From Pasteurellaceae bacterium (GTDB taxonomy: Bacteria > Pseudomonadota > Gammaproteobacteria > Enterobacterales > Pasteurellaceae), in assembly GCA_030527795.1 (NCBI GenBank), contig JAUNAB010000015.1, forward strand, positions 1 to 48,908: 48,908 nucleotides of DNA, in the 5' to 3' direction. The notes below the pieces were generated by a model. The model saw nothing but the letters and a program-made list of their open reading frames with translations, searched no databases and had not been told where the DNA came from. Positions 8,939 through 19,760 of the stretch are shown here, in pieces. The position numbers were made by a program, and so were the translations under genes. Position 1 is the stretch's first letter. The number at the start of each line of letters is the position of its first letter.

Positions 8939-9946
8939 TTATTCAGTTAATTTTTGCAATCCAAAATGGCGATAAGTGTGTAGGGTCGCAATTCGTCCAC
9001 GTGGCGTACGTTGCAGAAATCCTTGTTGAATTAAATAAGGTTCAAGTACATCTTCGATCGTTTCTCGCTCTTCGCCAATTGCGGCAGCTAAATTATCCAA
9101 TCCAACAGGGCCACCATCAAAACGTTCAATAATTGACGTTAATAATTTACGATCAAGGTAATCAAAACCCGCATTATCAATATCAAGCATTGAAAGAGCT
9201 TCTCGTGCAATCTCGTGAGAAATATCCCCACCATTTTTGACATCGGCATAATCACGTACACGGCGTAATAAACGATTCGCAATCCGTGGTGTACCACGCG
9301 AACGACAGGCTATTTCCTGTGCCGCTTGCGGTGAAAGATTTAAATTTAAACAAGACGCACTGCGACTAACAATCAGCGTCAAATCGGAGATATTATAAAA
9401 TTCTAAGCGCTGAACAATACCGAATCGATCACGCAAAGGTGAGGTTAATGACCCCGCACGAGTGGTTGCTCCCACTAAAGTAAAAGGGGGTAAATCCAAT
9501 TTAATTGACCGTGCGGCAGGCCCTTCGCCAATCATAATGTCTAATTGATAATCTTCCATTGCAGGATAAAGTACTTCTTCAACCGTAGGAGAAAGGCGAT
9601 GAATCTCATCAATAAATAGCACATCATAGGGTTCAAGGTTAGTTAGCATTGCCGCTAAATCGCCTGCTTTTTCCAGTACAGGTCCTGATGTGGTGCGAAT
9701 ATTCACGCCCATCTCATTAGCGACAATATTCGCAAGTGTTGTTTTTCCCAACCCTGGCGGACCAAAAATCAACAAATGATCCAACGCATCTTGTCGCATT
9801 TTAGCCGCTTGAATAAAAATCGCCATTTGCTCGCAAACTTGTGGCTGCCCCACATAATCAGCTAATAATTTAGGGCGAATTGCACGATCAAGATATTCAT
9901 CGTCTAATTTTGCATTGGCACTGACAATACGATCCGCTTCAATCAT
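8939..9946 (-). CDS. ruvB: Holliday junction branch migration ATPase RuvB
   Basis: AAA+ motor that drives Holliday junction branch migration with RuvA. At 335 residues it is family length. Walker [10 protein letters not shown] lies near residue 64, Walker [10 protein letters not shown] near 113, sensor I GATTRAG near 159 and the arginine-finger region SPLRDRFG near 170. A C-terminal winged-helix DNA-binding domain ends the protein ([15 protein letters not shown]). It is the last gene of ruvCAB, 24 bases after ruvA. Confidence 0.98.
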   Translation of the reverse strand: MIEADRIVSANAKLDDEYLDRAIRPKLLADYVGQPQVCEQMAIFIQAAKMRQDALDHLLIFGPPGLGKTTLANIVANEMGVNIRTTSGPVLEKAGDLAAMLTNLEPYDVLFIDEIHRLSPTVEEVLYPAMEDYQLDIMIGEGPAARSIKLDLPPFTLVGATTRAGSLTSPLRDRFGIVQRLEFYNISDLTLIVSRSASCLNLNLSPQAAQEIACRSRGTPRIANRLLRRVRDYADVKNGGDISHEIAREALSMLDIDNAGFDYLDRKLLTSIIERFDGGPVGLDNLAAAIGEERETIEDVLEPYLIQQGFLQRTPRGRIATLHTYRHFGLQKLTE

Positions 9947-9970
9947 TTTTCACCATTTTTCTGTTCTTAT

Positions 9971-10582
9971 TTATAACGATGCTTTTAGGGCATCACGAAT
10001 TAATTGCTCGACCGTCAAATTTGCTGCATTCACTTTTTTCAGCATTTTTTCCGCATCAGCCATTTTATAACCTAGAGAAATTAAAGCAGAGCAAGCCTCA
10101 TCCATCACATTATCTGGTGCTGATAGTGATTGTCTATCTACACTAATGCGATCGGATTGAATAAAGAAGTCTTTTTGTTGTCCACTAAATTTACCTTTTA
10201 ATTCAACTAATAAACGCTCTGCGGTTTTTTTGCCCACTCCAGGTATTTTCACTAATTTAGATAATTGTTCATATTCTATCGCATAGGCAAACTCTTCTAC
10301 CGACATCGCGGACAAAATAGCCAACGCTAACTTAGGACCGACACCATTTGTTTTAATTAACTCACGAAATAAAGTTCTCTCTGGTTTAGAAACAAAACCA
10401 AATAATAAATGTGCATCTTCTCGCACAACAAAATGTGTCAGCAAGGTAACTGCTTCGCCCACTTCTGGTAACGGGTAAAAACTGGTCATTGGCAATAATA
10501 ACTCATAGCCAACACCTTGCACATCAAGCACAATTTCAGGTGGCTGCTTTTCAATTAAAATACCAGACAAACGGCTAATCAT
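9971..10582 (-). CDS. ruvA: Holliday junction branch migration protein RuvA
   Basis: Tetrameric Holliday junction-binding protein that loads RuvB. The N-terminal OB-fold domain ([20 protein letters not shown]) is followed by two helix-hairpin-helix motifs ([14 protein letters not shown] near 80 and [13 protein letters not shown] near 113). The C-terminal RuvB-contact domain starts near 155. The 203-residue length is typical. It lies between ruvC and ruvB on the minus strand, 79 bases after ruvC. Confidence 0.98.
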   Translation of the reverse strand: MISRLSGILIEKQPPEIVLDVQGVGYELLLPMTSFYPLPEVGEAVTLLTHFVVREDAHLLFGFVSKPERTLFRELIKTNGVGPKLALAILSAMSVEEFAYAIEYEQLSKLVKIPGVGKKTAERLLVELKGKFSGQQKDFFIQSDRISVDRQSLSAPDNVMDEACSALISLGYKMADAEKMLKKVNAANLTVEQLIRDALKASL

Positions 10583-10661
10583 AACTTACTCCCCTAAAAA
10601 ATTTGAAATAAGTATAACACAAACTGGATAAAGAAACAGTGATTTATATGAAGCAAACATA

Positions 10662-11246
10662 TTATGTGGTTTTCAAATGAAAACGCCCACGGCTATATCT
10701 TGCTCGCGGAACCGCAGTCAAATTTTTCGTCGTTTTTTTATGACCTTCAACGATGAGAGAATACGATACTCGCTGTGAATGGTGTATTGAATGGGCGTGC
10801 GTAATCGCAATAGCCAGTGCATCAGCAGCATCGGCTTGCGGTTTATCCGACAGTGTTAAAATCCGCATCACCATCTCTTGTACTTGCTGTTTTTCTGCTG
10901 AACCACTGCCCGTTACGGTTTGCTTAACCAAACGTGCCGCATACTCAAAAATAGGCAAATCTTGATTAACCGCCGCCACAATCGCACAACCGCGTGCTTG
11001 TCCTAGTTTTAATGCAGAATTCGGATTTTTCGCTAAAAAAACGTCTTCAATCGCAAATACCGTGGGTTGAAACTGAGTAATAATCTCACTAATACCTGCA
11101 TAAATTCGTTTCAATCTTGTTGGCATATCTTCTGCCATCGTGCGAATAGCTCCGCTGCCAAGATACTCTAATTGTCGCCCAACTTGGCGTATAACGCCAT
11201 AACCTGTCACACGAGATCCAGGATCAATGCCTAAAATAATATTCAT
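10662..11246 (-). CDS. ruvC: Holliday junction resolvase RuvC
   Basis: Endonuclease that cuts Holliday junctions symmetrically. The acidic catalytic residues Asp8, Glu67, Asp139 and Asp142 are all present in the expected motifs ([30 protein letters not shown]). At 194 residues it is longer than the E. coli protein because of a basic C-terminal tail. The stretch encoding that tail contains a one-mismatch copy of the dispersed repeat at 10711. The ATG at 11246 has a weak ribosome site and lies only 10 bases below a terminator-like hairpin, so expression may rely on read-through or an unrecognised promoter. Confidence 0.97.
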   Translation of the reverse strand: MNIILGIDPGSRVTGYGVIRQVGRQLEYLGSGAIRTMAEDMPTRLKRIYAGISEIITQFQPTVFAIEDVFLAKNPNSALKLGQARGCAIVAAVNQDLPIFEYAARLVKQTVTGSGSAEKQQVQEMVMRILTLSDKPQADAADALAIAITHAHSIHHSQRVSYSLIVEGHKKTTKNLTAVPRARYSRGRFHLKTT

Positions 11247-11256
11247 TAAGTTTGAG

Positions 11257-11281
11257 AAAAAGCCCAGAATAAACTGGGCTT
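11257..11281 (-). terminator. Terminator between the MliC-like lipoprotein and ruvC
   Basis: AAGCCCAG and CTGGGCTT arms (11260-11267 and 11274-11281) form an 8-bp stem with a short loop. A short T run follows on the minus strand. It ends the 11288-11725 lipoprotein transcript just 10 bases before the ruvC start codon, so it would limit read-through into ruvCAB. Confidence 0.85.
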
Positions 11282-11287
11282 AATGAG

Positions 11288-11725
11288 TTATTTACTTGCT
11301 AATTTCGCAGTTGCCGCAGCATTCACTGAGCAATCTTTTACTAAAAGGCGATCAGATGATTTTCCTTTTAAAGTGAGATTAACTGCATTTGTTTTTTCCG
11401 CGGTCGCTAAAGCGAGTGGCGAGTCAACGTGCCAAACATATTTCCCTGATGCAAATGCAGCAAAATCTGCATTATTTGTATCACGGGTTAAATCTTTAGT
11501 CACTTTTTTACCTAAGGTTACATCCGCTTTAACAGCGTTTTCCCCTTCAAAGTAATAATGTGCAACGATTGATTTTTTACCTTGGCAGCTATATGCAATG
11601 GTTTTTTCAGTCGGTGCAGTATTTACTGCCTGTGCTTTCTCTGCAACTGGTTCTGCTTGTTTCGCTGATGAACAAGCGGATAAAATGACTGCTACGACAA
11701 CAGGGGCTAATTTAATTAACTTCAT
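11288..11725 (-). CDS. Small lipoprotein resembling MliC / adhesin-complex-type proteins
   Basis: A 145-residue protein whose signal peptide ends in ILSAC, lipidated cysteine 18. After a short Ala/Pro-rich linker, residues 43-133 form a compact beta-rich domain bounded by cysteines 47 and 132 (IAYSCQGKKSIVAHYYF and LLVKDCSV). The pattern resembles the MliC lysozyme-inhibitor/ACP fold, by pattern only. It lies between ruvC and the Ser/Ala-rich lipoprotein gene, with terminators on both sides, so it looks monocistronic. A dispersed repeat core at 11398 is translated as ATAEK. Confidence 0.7.
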   Translation of the reverse strand: MKLIKLAPVVVAVILSACSSAKQAEPVAEKAQAVNTAPTEKTIAYSCQGKKSIVAHYYFEGENAVKADVTLGKKVTKDLTRDTNNADFAAFASGKYVWHVDSPLALATAEKTNAVNLTLKGKSSDRLLVKDCSVNAAATAKLASK

Positions 11726-11812
11726 TGTTTCTCCTTGAGATTAAGGTTGATAAATACCATTCCTACTTGCTTTTATACCGCTCAAGCAGATTAGCATCTG
11801 GCGTTAACAAAA

Positions 11813-11839
11813 AAATAGAGAGAAATAATATCTCTATTT
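11813..11839 (-). terminator. Terminator of the Ser/Thr/Ala-rich lipoprotein gene
   Basis: AAATAGAGA (11813-11821) and TCTCTATTT (11831-11839) pair directly after the stop of the 11844 gene. A T run follows on the minus strand. Confidence 0.75.
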
Positions 11840-11843
11840 TCAC

Positions 11844-12254
11844 TTATTTTGTTGTTGAACTAGTTACTGATTTCACACTGTTCACCGCTTCTTTTGCCGA
11901 TGTGACTGCATTTTTCACAGATGTTTTTGCTGATGACACTTTTTCTAAAGCCGATGTTGCACTACTTGATGTAGAAGTACTTGCACTCGTTGCACTACTT
12001 TTAGCACTGTTTACCGCACTCGAAACTGAATCATTCACGCTTTTTTTCGCAGCAGAAACTGCACTATTTGCAGCTTCTTTTGCTGCACCTTTAACACTCG
12101 TAGAGGTAATTGTTGTAGCTTGAGTTACCGCAGTAGTCGTTGTTTCAGCACTCGTGGTTGATGAGCTTGACGATCCCCAAAGACTATCTAAAGTTGAACA
12201 ACCCGCAACACTTGATACAGCAAGTGCAACTGATAACATTTTAATTAATTTCAT
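11844..12254 (-). CDS. Ser/Thr/Ala-rich repetitive lipoprotein, function unknown
   Basis: A 136-residue protein with a lipobox SVAGC at cysteine 19. The remainder is almost wholly Ser, Ala, Thr, Lys and Val with no compact domain. Heptad-like repeats such as AVSAAKKSVNDSV and VKNAVTSAKEAVNS suggest an amphipathic helical or coiled-coil rod tethered to the outer membrane. It begins with MKLIK, as does the neighbouring 11288 lipoprotein, which hints at shared leader ancestry. I do not recognise a function. Confidence 0.75.
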   Translation of the reverse strand: MKLIKMLSVALAVSSVAGCSTLDSLWGSSSSSTTSAETTTTAVTQATTITSTSVKGAAKEAANSAVSAAKKSVNDSVSSAVNSAKSSATSASTSTSSSATSALEKVSSAKTSVKNAVTSAKEAVNSVKSVTSSTTK

Positions 12255-12286
12255 TTTACTTTCCTTATGTAGTTAACAATAAAAAA

Positions 12287-13027
12287 TTACAATAATGCAG
12301 CGATTTCATCGCTGATTTCGCCATTGTGATAAACATTTTGCACATCATCACAATCTTCTAACATCTCAATTAAACGCAATAATTTTGGCGCATTTTCCGC
12401 ATCCAGTTCCACACTAGTTGATGGAATCATTGTTACTTCAGCTTCTTGTACCTTAAATCCAGCCGCTTCAATACCATCACGAACAGAGCCAAGATCTTCC
12501 CAAGCAGTATAAATTTCAAAACTGCCATCTTCTTGCGGTTGAACATCATCAGCTCCCGCTTCAATCGCTGCTTCCATTAAAGCATCTTCATCAGCTTGTG
12601 CAATTAAAATTAATCCTTTTTTACTAAATAGATACCCAACCGAACCTTCTGTACCTAAGTTCCCGCCACATTTTGTGAAGCTTGGACGCACTTGAGAAAT
12701 TGTGCGGTTCGCATTATCGCTTAAACATTCTACCATTACTGCAGTTCCGCCTGGGCCATATCCTTCATAAATACGGGTTTCCATATTGGTATCATCGCCA
12801 CCGCCCACACCGCGGTCAATCGCACGATTAATGGTATCACGCGTCATATTACTGGCTAATGCTTTATCCACTGCAGCACGCAAACGCGGATTTGATGACA
12901 CATCACCGCCCCCAATTTTTGCCGCCGTGACTAACTCACGGATCAATTTGGTAAAGATTTTACCACGTTGTGCATCTTGAGCGGCCTTACGATGTTTGAT
13001 ATTAGCCCACTTACTATGTCCTGCCAT
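12287..13027 (-). CDS. yebC: YebC/PmpR family protein
   Basis: The 246-residue protein starts with the family signature [20 protein letters not shown] and has the acidic central domain expected of YebC. Members have been described as transcription regulators and, more recently, as translation factors that relieve ribosome stalling at proline stretches. yebC is often next to ruvC, but here two lipoprotein genes intervene. A dispersed repeat core at 12810 lies in the sense AIDRGVGG. A good start at 13027 leaves an 11-base gap after nudB. Confidence 0.97.
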   Translation of the reverse strand: MAGHSKWANIKHRKAAQDAQRGKIFTKLIRELVTAAKIGGGDVSSNPRLRAAVDKALASNMTRDTINRAIDRGVGGGDDTNMETRIYEGYGPGGTAVMVECLSDNANRTISQVRPSFTKCGGNLGTEGSVGYLFSKKGLILIAQADEDALMEAAIEAGADDVQPQEDGSFEIYTAWEDLGSVRDGIEAAGFKVQEAEVTMIPSTSVELDAENAPKLLRLIEMLEDCDDVQNVYHNGEISDEIAALL

Positions 13028-13038
13028 TTATTTTTCCT

Positions 13039-13494
13039 TTAAATTGATTCAATTTGATGATTAATTAAATATTTTTCAATCGCCGCACGGTTATTCCACG
13101 ATTTTGTTAAATTTGCTGCGTCAGATGCAGACAACCATTGAAATGCCAAATGCTCGCTCAATGTTGGTTGCCACTCTGCGGGCAAGGGAAGTAAAAACCA
13201 ATGCTCCGTGCTATGCGTAATATTTGGTGCGTATTTATAACGGAAATGTGAAAAAATTTCAAATGATACGGTCTCATGACAATCTAAAATGCACAATTCT
13301 TGTGCAAGAATATCAATCCCCGTTTCTTCTCGAACTTCGCGTAATGCCGCATCTCGCGGCTTTTCGTTTGCTTCTAACGATCCCGTGACCGATTGCCAAA
13401 ACTCAGGATCATCACACCGCTGTAACATTAAAACACGCTGAGTTGATGGACAATAAATAACCACCAACACGGAATGATTATTTTTATATTTCAT
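13039..13494 (-). CDS. nudB: Dihydroneopterin triphosphate diphosphatase NudB
   Basis: Nudix hydrolase that removes pyrophosphate from dihydroneopterin triphosphate in folate synthesis. The Nudix box runs from Gly38 (GSLEANEKPRDAALREVREE then TG). The N-terminus (SVLVVIYCPSTQRVLMLQR) and C-terminal ELAFQWL-like segment match NudB. The 151-residue length is normal. It lies just before yebC, as near aspS in other Pasteurellaceae and enterics. Confidence 0.9.
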   Translation of the reverse strand: MKYKNNHSVLVVIYCPSTQRVLMLQRCDDPEFWQSVTGSLEANEKPRDAALREVREETGIDILAQELCILDCHETVSFEIFSHFRYKYAPNITHSTEHWFLLPLPAEWQPTLSEHLAFQWLSASDAANLTKSWNNRAAIEKYLINHQIESI

Positions 13495-13504
13495 GCATAA
13501 TGCA

Positions 13505-13990
13505 TTATTTTACTTTATATTTTTGTGCAATTTCAGCATTAATCTGCTCAATTTCTTTTTGTTTTTCTGCCATTAATCCTTGTAATTGCTGAACACGTTG
13601 CATCAATTCATTACGCTGTTTTTCATTTTTACTATCAAACAGTTCCGCCATTGTCTGCATCACCCCCATACCGAGAATATTTGATTCTTTTCTTTTTTCA
13701 CGCAATAAGATCAACTCTGGCGTATCAAATTCAAGCTTATCCAATGCTTGTAACAAAATTTTAGAACGTTCTACAACATTATTAATGAGTGGAATCAAAC
13801 GCTTACCTTCATCTACCGTTTTCACCTTCGCAATACGTTTACTGATCTCTTGCGATAAAATTGTCCACTCAGAAACTTCTTTGCTCTGTGAGAACTGCTC
13901 AAATTTCGCAAGATCCTCTTTCACATCCGCATACACGGATAAACTAAAAAACAAGCAAAATGCCGCTATGAGAGAAATAATTTTTTTCAT
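13505..13990 (-). CDS. Periplasmic helical/coiled-coil protein, function unknown
   Basis: A 161-residue protein with a signal peptide (MKKIISLIAAFCLFFSLSVYA, cleavage near 21). The rest is predicted entirely helical. The last 40 residues form a Gln/Glu/Lys coiled coil (QRVQQLQGLMAEKQKEIEQI). It lies 10 bases before nudB on the same strand and downstream of the aspS terminator, so it probably heads a short nudB-yebC unit. Not recognised. Confidence 0.7.
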   Translation of the reverse strand: MKKIISLIAAFCLFFSLSVYADVKEDLAKFEQFSQSKEVSEWTILSQEISKRIAKVKTVDEGKRLIPLINNVVERSKILLQALDKLEFDTPELILLREKRKESNILGMGVMQTMAELFDSKNEKQRNELMQRVQQLQGLMAEKQKEIEQINAEIAQKYKVK

Positions 13991-14036
13991 CTTTTTTCCT
14001 ATAATTTATGCTTATTTCGTTTTAGGGTAATTCGTT

Positions 14037-14081
14037 TAAAACCGCGGTCAAAAAATAAGCCAATTTTTGTCCGCGGTTTTA
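14037..14081 (-). terminator. Terminator of aspS built from two inverted ACCGCGGT repeats
   Basis: TAAAACCGCGGTCAAAAAT (from 14037) faces ATTTTTGTCCGCGGTTTTA (to 14081), with one mismatched position in the arms and a short loop. It lies directly beyond the aspS stop. The two repeat copies point toward each other. Confidence 0.88.
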
Positions 14082-14088
14082 AGGAAGA

Positions 14089-15852
14089 TTATTCTGCTTT
14101 TACAACTGAAATGGCTAGCTCAGACAATGCCTGTGCATTTGCCACACTTGGTGCATCGGTCATCAAACAAGCTGCCGCTGTCGTTTTAGGGAACGCAATC
14201 ACATCACGAATATTTTCTGTACCAGTAATCAACATCGTCAAGCGATCTAAACCAAAGGCTAATCCTGCGTGAGGCGGTGTACCAAATTTTAATGCATCAA
14301 GTAAGAAACCAAATTTTTCACGTTGTTCTTGCTCATTGATGCCTAAAATACGGAATACGGTTTGTTGCATTTTAGGATCAAAAATTCGTACTGATCCTCC
14401 CCCCACTTCATAGCCATTAATCACCATATCATAGGCATTCGCTACGGCACGAGTAGGATCTGTTTCTAATTGCTCAGGGCTAAAATCACGCGGTGATGTA
14501 AATGGATGATGCATTGCGGCTAAATTGCCTTCTTCATCACGTTCAAACATTGGGAAGTCCACCACCCATAATGGTTTCCATTGTGCTAAGTCAGTTAAAC
14601 CTAAATCACGTCCGACTTTCAAACGCAATGCGCCCATTGCATCGGTTGCAACTTGCCATTTATCCGCACCAAAGAAAATCAGATCGCCATTTTGAGCTTG
14701 GGTACGGGTTAAAATTTCTCTTAAAATGTCCGCGGTCAAGAATTTCGCAACGGGACTTTGTACACCGTCCAAACCTGCCGCTAAATCATTGACTTTCAAC
14801 CACGCCAAGCCTTTCGCACCATAAATCCCCACAAACTGAGTATATTCATCAATTTGTTTGCGAGTAATTTGCGCCCCAGTCGGCACGCATAACGCAATAA
14901 CACGTCCACCATTATTAGCAGGTTCACTGAATACTTTGAAATCAATCTCTTTGACTAAATCCGCAATATCCGCAAATTGCATTGGGTTACGCAAATCAGG
15001 TTTATCCGAACCATATAAACGCATCGCTTCTTGCCACGTCATTGTTGGGAATTCACCTAAATCAACGCCAAGTGCATTTTGCCATAAACCGCGGATCATT
15101 TTCTCCATTATCTCACGCACTTCAGGCGCAGTTAAAAATGAGGTTTCAACATCAATTTGGGTAAATTCAGGTTGACGATCCGCACGCAAATCTTCATCAC
15201 GGAAACATTTTACAATTTGATAATAGCGGTCAAATCCCGACATCATTAATAGCTGTTTGAATAACTGTGGCGATTGCGGTAAAGCATAAAATTTACCTTT
15301 ATGTACACGACTCGGCACTAAATAATCACGTGCTCCTTCTGGCGTGGCTTTAGTTAACATTGGCGTTTCAATATCTAAGAAACCATTTTCATCCATAAAA
15401 CGACGGACAAAGCTAGTAATTTTTGCACGCGTTTTTAAACGTTGTGCCATTTCAGGACGGCGTAAATCTAAATAGCGATATTTTAAACGTTGTTCTTCGG
15501 TATTATTCTGATTGAAATCTAATGGCAATGGTTCAGACGCATTATAAATTTTTAATGCTTTCGCCAACACTTCAATTTCGCCCGTCGCCATATTTTTATT
15601 AATTTGATTATCTGGACGCGCAATCACTTCACCTTGGATCTGAATACAATATTCATTGCGTAATCCACTCGCTTGTTCTAAAGCCTGTGCATATTTGGGA
15701 TCAAAACAGACTTGCACAATTCCTTCACGATCACGCATATCAATGAAAATTAAGCCACCTAAATCACGACGACGATGAACCCAACCACTTAATGTCACCT
15801 CTTGCCCAAGATTGTTACGGTTCAATGAACCGCAATAATGTGTACGCATCAT
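14089..15852 (-). CDS. aspS: Aspartyl-tRNA synthetase
   Basis: Class II synthetase that charges tRNA-Asp. The 587-residue protein has the N-terminal OB-fold anticodon domain ([20 protein letters not shown]), class II motif 2 ([18 protein letters not shown]) and motif 3 near the end ([15 protein letters not shown]). A GAD insertion domain of the bacterial type lies between. Two adjacent ATG codons follow AAGGAAG. The first matches the Haemophilus start MMRTHYCG as I recall it. Dispersed-repeat cores occur at 14730 (FLTADIL) and 15089 (MIRGLWQ). Confidence 0.98.
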   Translation of the reverse strand: MMRTHYCGSLNRNNLGQEVTLSGWVHRRRDLGGLIFIDMRDREGIVQVCFDPKYAQALEQASGLRNEYCIQIQGEVIARPDNQINKNMATGEIEVLAKALKIYNASEPLPLDFNQNNTEEQRLKYRYLDLRRPEMAQRLKTRAKITSFVRRFMDENGFLDIETPMLTKATPEGARDYLVPSRVHKGKFYALPQSPQLFKQLLMMSGFDRYYQIVKCFRDEDLRADRQPEFTQIDVETSFLTAPEVREIMEKMIRGLWQNALGVDLGEFPTMTWQEAMRLYGSDKPDLRNPMQFADIADLVKEIDFKVFSEPANNGGRVIALCVPTGAQITRKQIDEYTQFVGIYGAKGLAWLKVNDLAAGLDGVQSPVAKFLTADILREILTRTQAQNGDLIFFGADKWQVATDAMGALRLKVGRDLGLTDLAQWKPLWVVDFPMFERDEEGNLAAMHHPFTSPRDFSPEQLETDPTRAVANAYDMVINGYEVGGGSVRIFDPKMQQTVFRILGINEQEQREKFGFLLDALKFGTPPHAGLAFGLDRLTMLITGTENIRDVIAFPKTTAAACLMTDAPSVANAQALSELAISVVKAE

Positions 15853-15928
15853 AATATTCTTCCTTAACTATACAATTTAATTAAAAATAATTTCCAAATT
15901 ATAGCGGAAACCAAAGCAAAATACCTAA

Positions 15929-16719
<791 letters not shown>

Positions 16720-16720
<1 letters not shown>

Positions 16721-17052
16721 TGCTAAAACAATTAACCTATCTGCTTATTTGTCTATCGTTCAGCGTTCCATTATCTCAAACAACGTTAGCCAAAAATGAT
16801 CAGACTAACACAATCAATCCAGAACCAACGAGAACCTTGATTGTGTTTTATGATCCTACTCAACTTTCTGCCTCACAATTAACACAAAAAGCTGAGCAGA
16901 TAGGTACAACATTGCTATACCAATACAAAAATTTTAATGCGATCGCGGTGTATGTCAATAATTCATATTCATTAGAAAAAATGATTAACAAACTAGAACA
17001 AATAAACGGAGTAGTTGGCATTAATCGAGATCAAGTAATGCAATTAAAATAG
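16720..17052 (+). CDS. Small secreted protein resembling a protease propeptide (I9-like), unassigned
   Basis: A 110-residue protein with a signal peptide (cleavage near TLA, residue 24). The mature part, about 38-108, has the order beta (TLIVFYDP), helix (QLTQKAEQIG), beta (TLLYQYKNFNAIAVYVNN), helix (SLEKMINKLEQING), beta (VVGINRDQVMQL). This resembles the subtilisin prodomain/I9 inhibitor pattern, including a KNFNAIAV-like core and a terminal GV.GI..D strand. No protease domain follows. It overlaps the cmoA stop, implying coupled translation. Fold call is by pattern, so moderate. Confidence 0.6.
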
Positions 17053-17115
17053 TAACAATAACAATTTTTACATAAAGTGATAAACTACCTCAAAATCAAA
17101 AAATAGGAGAAAACT

Positions 17116-17523
17116 ATGCGAATCTTACATACTATGTTACGCGTGAGCGATTTAGATCGTTCGATTCAATTTTATCAAAATGTATTGGGAATGCATTTGT
17201 TACGCAAAAGTGAAAATCCTGAGTATAAATATACTCTTGCTTTTATCGGTTATGATGATGAAGACAGAAGTGCTGTGCTTGAATTAACTTATAATTGGGG
17301 CGTAGATCATTATGAAATGGGATCAGCATATGGGCATATTGCGATTGGCGTGGACGATATTTACGCCACTTGTGAAACGGTACGTGCAGCGGGCGGAAAA
17401 ATTACGCGTGAAGCAGGGCCTGTGAAAGGGGGGAAAACCATCATTGCCTTTGTTGAAGATCCTGATGGCTACAAAATCGAATTGATTGAAAATGAACACG
17501 CCAAAGCGGCATTAGGCAATTAA
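17116..17523 (+). CDS. gloA: Lactoylglutathione lyase (glyoxalase I)
   Basis: Converts the methylglyoxal-glutathione hemithioacetal to S-lactoylglutathione. The 135-residue length matches the nickel-type bacterial enzyme. All four metal ligands are present: His5, Glu56, His74 and Glu122. The N-terminal [20 protein letters not shown] and C-terminal [11 protein letters not shown] motifs are intact. TAGGAGAAAA precedes the ATG. A facing pair of dispersed repeats follows the stop. Confidence 0.98.
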   Translation: MRILHTMLRVSDLDRSIQFYQNVLGMHLLRKSENPEYKYTLAFIGYDDEDRSAVLELTYNWGVDHYEMGSAYGHIAIGVDDIYATCETVRAAGGKITREAGPVKGGKTIIAFVEDPDGYKIELIENEHAKAALGN

Positions 17524-17529
17524 TCTTAT

Positions 17530-17600
17530 ACCGCGGTCAAAAATCAGTGCTCTTTTATGAAATGCTTGTAAAAAAAGCAAAAATTTTGACCGCGGTTTTT
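17530..17600 (+). terminator. Facing pair of ACCGCGGT repeats between gloA and rnt
   Basis: ACCGCGGTCAAAAAT (17530-17544) and ATTTTGACCGCGGT (from 17583) are inverted, with a loop of about 38 bases and a T run on the plus strand. It could terminate gloA transcripts, though the loop is long for an intrinsic terminator. The right copy also lies just before the rnt ribosome site. Confidence 0.6.
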
Positions 17601-17615
17601 CCTTAAGGAGGCTTC

Positions 17616-18266
17616 GTGACTGACGTACAACCCACCCCAATCCCCGAACACCATTTATTGAAAAATCGTTTCCGCGGCTATTTTCCCGTGATTATTGATG
17701 TAGAAACGGCAGGCTTTAATGCTCAAACGGATGCGTTATTAGAACTTGCGGCAATCACATTAAAAATGGATGAAAATGGTCTGCTCGTGCCTGATCAACA
17801 ATGCCATTACCATATAACGCCGTTTGAAGGAGCATTAATCAATCCTGATTCCCTAAAATTTAATGGAATTGATGTAGATAACCCTTTACGCGGTGCTGTA
17901 TCCGAAATGGAAGCGATGACGGGGTTATTCCAAATGGTAAGACGTGCACAGAAAGACGCGGGCTGTCAGCGTTCAATTATCGTTGCACATAATGCGGCGT
18001 TTGACCAAAGCTTTGTGATGGCTGCTGCGGAACGCACGGGCATAAAACGCAATCCTTTTCACCCTTTTGGGATGTTCGATACCGCAACCTTAAGTGGATT
18101 TATGTTTGGTCAGACCGTATTAGTTAAGGCTTGCCAAGCCGCAAATATTGCGTTTGATGGTAAGCAAGCTCATTCCGCACTTTACGATACTGAACGTACC
18201 GCGGAGTTATTTTGCTATATGGTAAATCATCTCAAACAGCTAGGCGGTTTCCCACACCAAATTTGA
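17616..18266 (+). CDS. rnt: Ribonuclease T
   Basis: DEDD-family 3'-5' exoribonuclease that matures tRNA ends and other stable RNAs. It starts with GTG after a strong AAGGAGG site. The acidic residues are Asp28 and Glu30 ([10 protein letters not shown]), Asp130 (HNAAFD) and His186/Asp191 (AHSALYD), each five above the E. coli numbers. Length 216. A 3-letter frame context TERTAELF contains a partial repeat core at 18199. It lies between gloA and an antiporter gene. Confidence 0.96.
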   Translation: MTDVQPTPIPEHHLLKNRFRGYFPVIIDVETAGFNAQTDALLELAAITLKMDENGLLVPDQQCHYHITPFEGALINPDSLKFNGIDVDNPLRGAVSEMEAMTGLFQMVRRAQKDAGCQRSIIVAHNAAFDQSFVMAAAERTGIKRNPFHPFGMFDTATLSGFMFGQTVLVKACQAANIAFDGKQAHSALYDTERTAELFCYMVNHLKQLGGFPHQI

Positions 18267-18374
18267 TTGTACTCATTTGTGAGCAAATATTCTTATATTT
18301 AGCCAAAAATAACTAGACAAACAAATTTTTTTCAGTAAATTGAAAATTTTTATCACTTTAAAGAAGGACAATTT

Positions 18375-19727
18375 ATGCTAACCAACGAAGTAGTCATCTC
18401 AATTGTCGTGCTATTGATTTTAAGCATATTGCGCGTCAATGTGATTGTTGGGCTAATTATTGCCGCCTTAGTCGCTGGATTAATTGGCGGTTTAGGTTTA
18501 TCGGAAACCATTTCAAGTTTTACGAACGGGCTCGGCGGTGGTGCCGAAGTCGCGATGAATTATGCGTTACTTGGTGCATTCGCTATTGCCATCTCCAATT
18601 CTGGCATTACTGATCTAGTGGCGTATAAAATTATCAGAAAGTTAGGTAAACAACCAACAGGGAAATCCTTAACTGGCTTTAAATATTTAATTCTGACCCT
18701 ACTATTATTTTTCTCAATTTCTTCTCAGAATTTAATTCCTGTGCATATTGCCTTTATTCCAATTGTTGTTCCCCCACTACTGTCTATATTCAATAAGCTC
18801 AAAATTGACCGTCGTGCCGTGGCTTGTGTACTAACATTTGGTTTAACTGCGACTTATATGTTGCTCCCCGTTGGTTTTGGTAAAATCTTTATTGAAAATA
18901 TTTTAGTTAAAAATATTAATGAAGTGGGTAAACCCCTTGGTTTGCAAACTGACGTTGCACAAGTTTCGCTATCAATGCTATTGCCTGTAATTGGTATGAT
19001 TATCGGCTTACTGATTGCGGTATTTATTAGTTATCGTAAACCGCGCGAATATGTCGTCACAGAAACCGAACCGACCGCGGGCGAAATTGAACAACATATT
19101 GCAAAAATTAAACCATTCCATATTAAAGTAAGTATTTTAGCGATTATTGTGACTTTTTCTTTACAGCTTTTTACCAGTTCAACAATGATTGGGGCATTAG
19201 CAGGCTTAATCATTTTTGCAGCTTTTGGTGTATTTAAACTCAAGGAAAGCAATGATATTTTTCAACAAGGCTTACGTTTAATGTCAATGATTGGTTTTGT
19301 GATGATTGCGGCATCAGGGTTTGCCAATGTAATCAATACCACAGGCGGCGTGACAGAATTAGTGCAAAGTTGTGCGCAATATATCGGTAATAGCCGCGGT
19401 ATTGGTGCATTTTTAATGCTCTTTGTTGGCTTGTTAATTACAATGGGGATTGGTTCATCATTTTCAACAGTGCCGATTATCACCTCTATTTATGTGCCAC
19501 TATGCTTACAGCTTGGTTTTTCACCTTTAGCTACAGTGTCTATTGTTGGGGTTGCCGCGGCTTTAGGCGATGCAGGTTCACCCGCATCAGACTCCACATT
19601 AGGTCCTACATCAGGCTTAAATATGGACGGAAAACACGATCATATTCGAGATTCCGTTATTCCAACGTTCATTCACTATAACATTCCACTCCTTATCTTT
19701 GGTTGGATTGCTGCAATGATTCTCTAA
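18375..19727 (+). CDS. Na+/H+ antiporter family protein (NhaC-like)
   Basis: A 450-residue integral membrane protein with about eleven or twelve hydrophobic helices. Gly-rich segments (NGLGGGAEVAMNYALLGAFAIAIS) and the C-terminal AAALGDAGSPASDSTLGPTSG motif are typical of the Na+/H+ antiporter (NhaC/ArsB-like) superfamily. The next gene after rnt in Haemophilus influenzae is, from memory, of this family. Substrate cannot be told from sequence. It starts with ATG after AAGAAGGAC. A strong hairpin terminator follows the stop. Confidence 0.8.
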   Translation: MLTNEVVISIVVLLILSILRVNVIVGLIIAALVAGLIGGLGLSETISSFTNGLGGGAEVAMNYALLGAFAIAISNSGITDLVAYKIIRKLGKQPTGKSLTGFKYLILTLLLFFSISSQNLIPVHIAFIPIVVPPLLSIFNKLKIDRRAVACVLTFGLTATYMLLPVGFGKIFIENILVKNINEVGKPLGLQTDVAQVSLSMLLPVIGMIIGLLIAVFISYRKPREYVVTETEPTAGEIEQHIAKIKPFHIKVSILAIIVTFSLQLFTSSTMIGALAGLIIFAAFGVFKLKESNDIFQQGLRLMSMIGFVMIAASGFANVINTTGGVTELVQSCAQYIGNSRGIGAFLMLFVGLLITMGIGSSFSTVPIITSIYVPLCLQLGFSPLATVSIVGVAAALGDAGSPASDSTLGPTSGLNMDGKHDHIRDSVIPTFIHYNIPLLIFGWIAAMIL

Positions 19728-19760
19728 AAATAATCCCCTTTTCACTAAGGGGATTATTTT
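19727..19760. terminator. Bidirectional terminator between the antiporter gene and priC
   Basis: AAAATAATCCCCTT (19727-19740) and AAGGGGATTATTTT (19747-19760) form a perfect 14-bp stem with a six-base loop. It serves the two convergent genes and overlaps the last base of the antiporter and the stop of priC. Confidence 0.93.

Noticed and set aside
11725-12123. Plus-strand 132-codon frame
   Set aside because: Mirror of the Ser/Thr/Ala-rich lipoprotein gene, which has a signal peptide, a lipobox and a terminator on the other strand.
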